A stretch of 5,300 nucleotides of DNA from Chthonomonadaceae bacterium (GTDB taxonomy: Bacteria; Armatimonadota; Chthonomonadetes; Chthonomonadales; Chthonomonadaceae): assembly GCA_025355115.1 (NCBI GenBank), contig JANXLO010000361.1, positions 1 through 5,300 on the forward strand, written 5' to 3'. The position numbers and the translations under genes are program-made. Under the pieces are notes generated by a model. It worked only from the letters and a program-made list of their open reading frames with translations. It ran no database searches and was not told the origin of the DNA. This document shows positions 5,128 to 5,300 of the stretch, in pieces. The number at the start of each line of letters is the position of its first letter. Position 1 is the stretch's first letter.

Positions 5128-5300
5128 TTGGAGAGTGAACCGCTGGTTGGGGTGATAATGGGGTCGAAGTCGGACTGGGAGACTATGCGTCACACCGTGG
5201 AGACGTTGGAGACGCTTGGGATAGCGCATGAAGTCAAAGTCGTATCGGCTCATCGGACGCCCGACCTGCTCTTTCGCTATGCGGAGGCGGCGGAGGCGCG
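5128..5300 (+). CDS. purE: PurE, N5-carboxyaminoimidazole ribonucleotide mutase, N-terminal part (cut by window edge)
   Basis: The first 57 codons of purE are visible; the full protein is usually about 160-170 residues, so two thirds lie beyond the window. After a short lead comes the strand and loop [13 protein letters not shown], nearly identical to E. coli PurE (VAIVMGSKSDW), then [16 protein letters not shown]. That segment carries the SAHRTP active-site motif whose His corresponds to E. coli His45. PurE is a cytoplasmic enzyme of purine biosynthesis that converts N5-CAIR, made by PurK, to 4-carboxyaminoimidazole ribonucleotide. The motif pattern is that of the bacterial mutase class. The start is a TTG with GGAG seven bases upstream; no ATG precedes the conserved core. 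A purK gene often follows and may lie just outside. A stop (TAG at 5107-5109) closes the frame upstream, so the gene does not extend further left than 5110. Confidence 0.93.
   Translation, partial: MESEPLVGVIMGSKSDWETMRHTVETLETLGIAHEVKVVSAHRTPDLLFRYAEAAEA

Noticed and set aside
4918..5253. 111-codon minus-strand open frame across the TPR end and purE start
   Set aside because: It crosses the opposite strand of two real coding regions and a terminator-like gap, and its protein is unrecognisable.

Overview
The window looks like a chromosomal segment of a moderately GC-rich Gram-negative bacterium. The Gram-negative call rests on an RND-family efflux permease and an exported repeat protein with a Sec signal peptide. 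Gene style (large exported TPR proteins, RND pumps, and a purE reading from a TTG start) reminds me of Acidobacteriota. That placement is inference; nothing here is diagnostic of a taxon. No rRNA, tRNA, insertion sequence or CRISPR array was seen.

Layout. (1) Bases 2-1060, plus strand: the C-terminal third of an RND permease whose start lies outside the window. (2) Bases 1098-3136, minus strand: a compact four-gene arsenic-resistance operon read in the order arsR, a cysteine-tailed DUF6428-like gene, arsC, then an aquaporin-family channel. Gaps are 19 and 20 nt, and arsC overlaps the channel gene by 4 nt (ATGA). The operon converges on the RND gene. (3) Bases 3137-3413: a divergent control region. 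It holds a perfect-consensus sigma70-type promoter for the ars operon, a perfect 7-bp inverted repeat at its start site that is the likely ArsR operator, and a TATAAT box plus a 5' leader hairpin for the rightward gene. (4) Bases 3414-4994, plus strand: a 526-residue exported protein made almost entirely of TPR repeats, function unknown. (5) Bases 4995-5127: a non-coding gap with hairpins and a G5T7 tract, a probable terminator region. (6) Bases 5128-5300, plus strand: the start of purE (purine biosynthesis), cut by the window edge.

How the genes work together. Arsenate is probably reduced by the thiol-cascade ArsC to arsenite, which as neutral As(OH)3 can leave down its gradient through the aquaporin-like channel. 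No ArsB or Acr3 pump is visible. This arrangement is known from the Sinorhizobium meliloti arsR-aqpS-arsC operon. ArsR should release the promoter when it binds As(III) through its cysteine pairs. The least understood member is the DUF6428-like protein between arsR and arsC. Its position and its eight cysteines, four of them in a C-terminal Cys-Cys/Cys-Cys tail, suggest that it handles As(III). I regard it as the best candidate in the window for an undescribed component.
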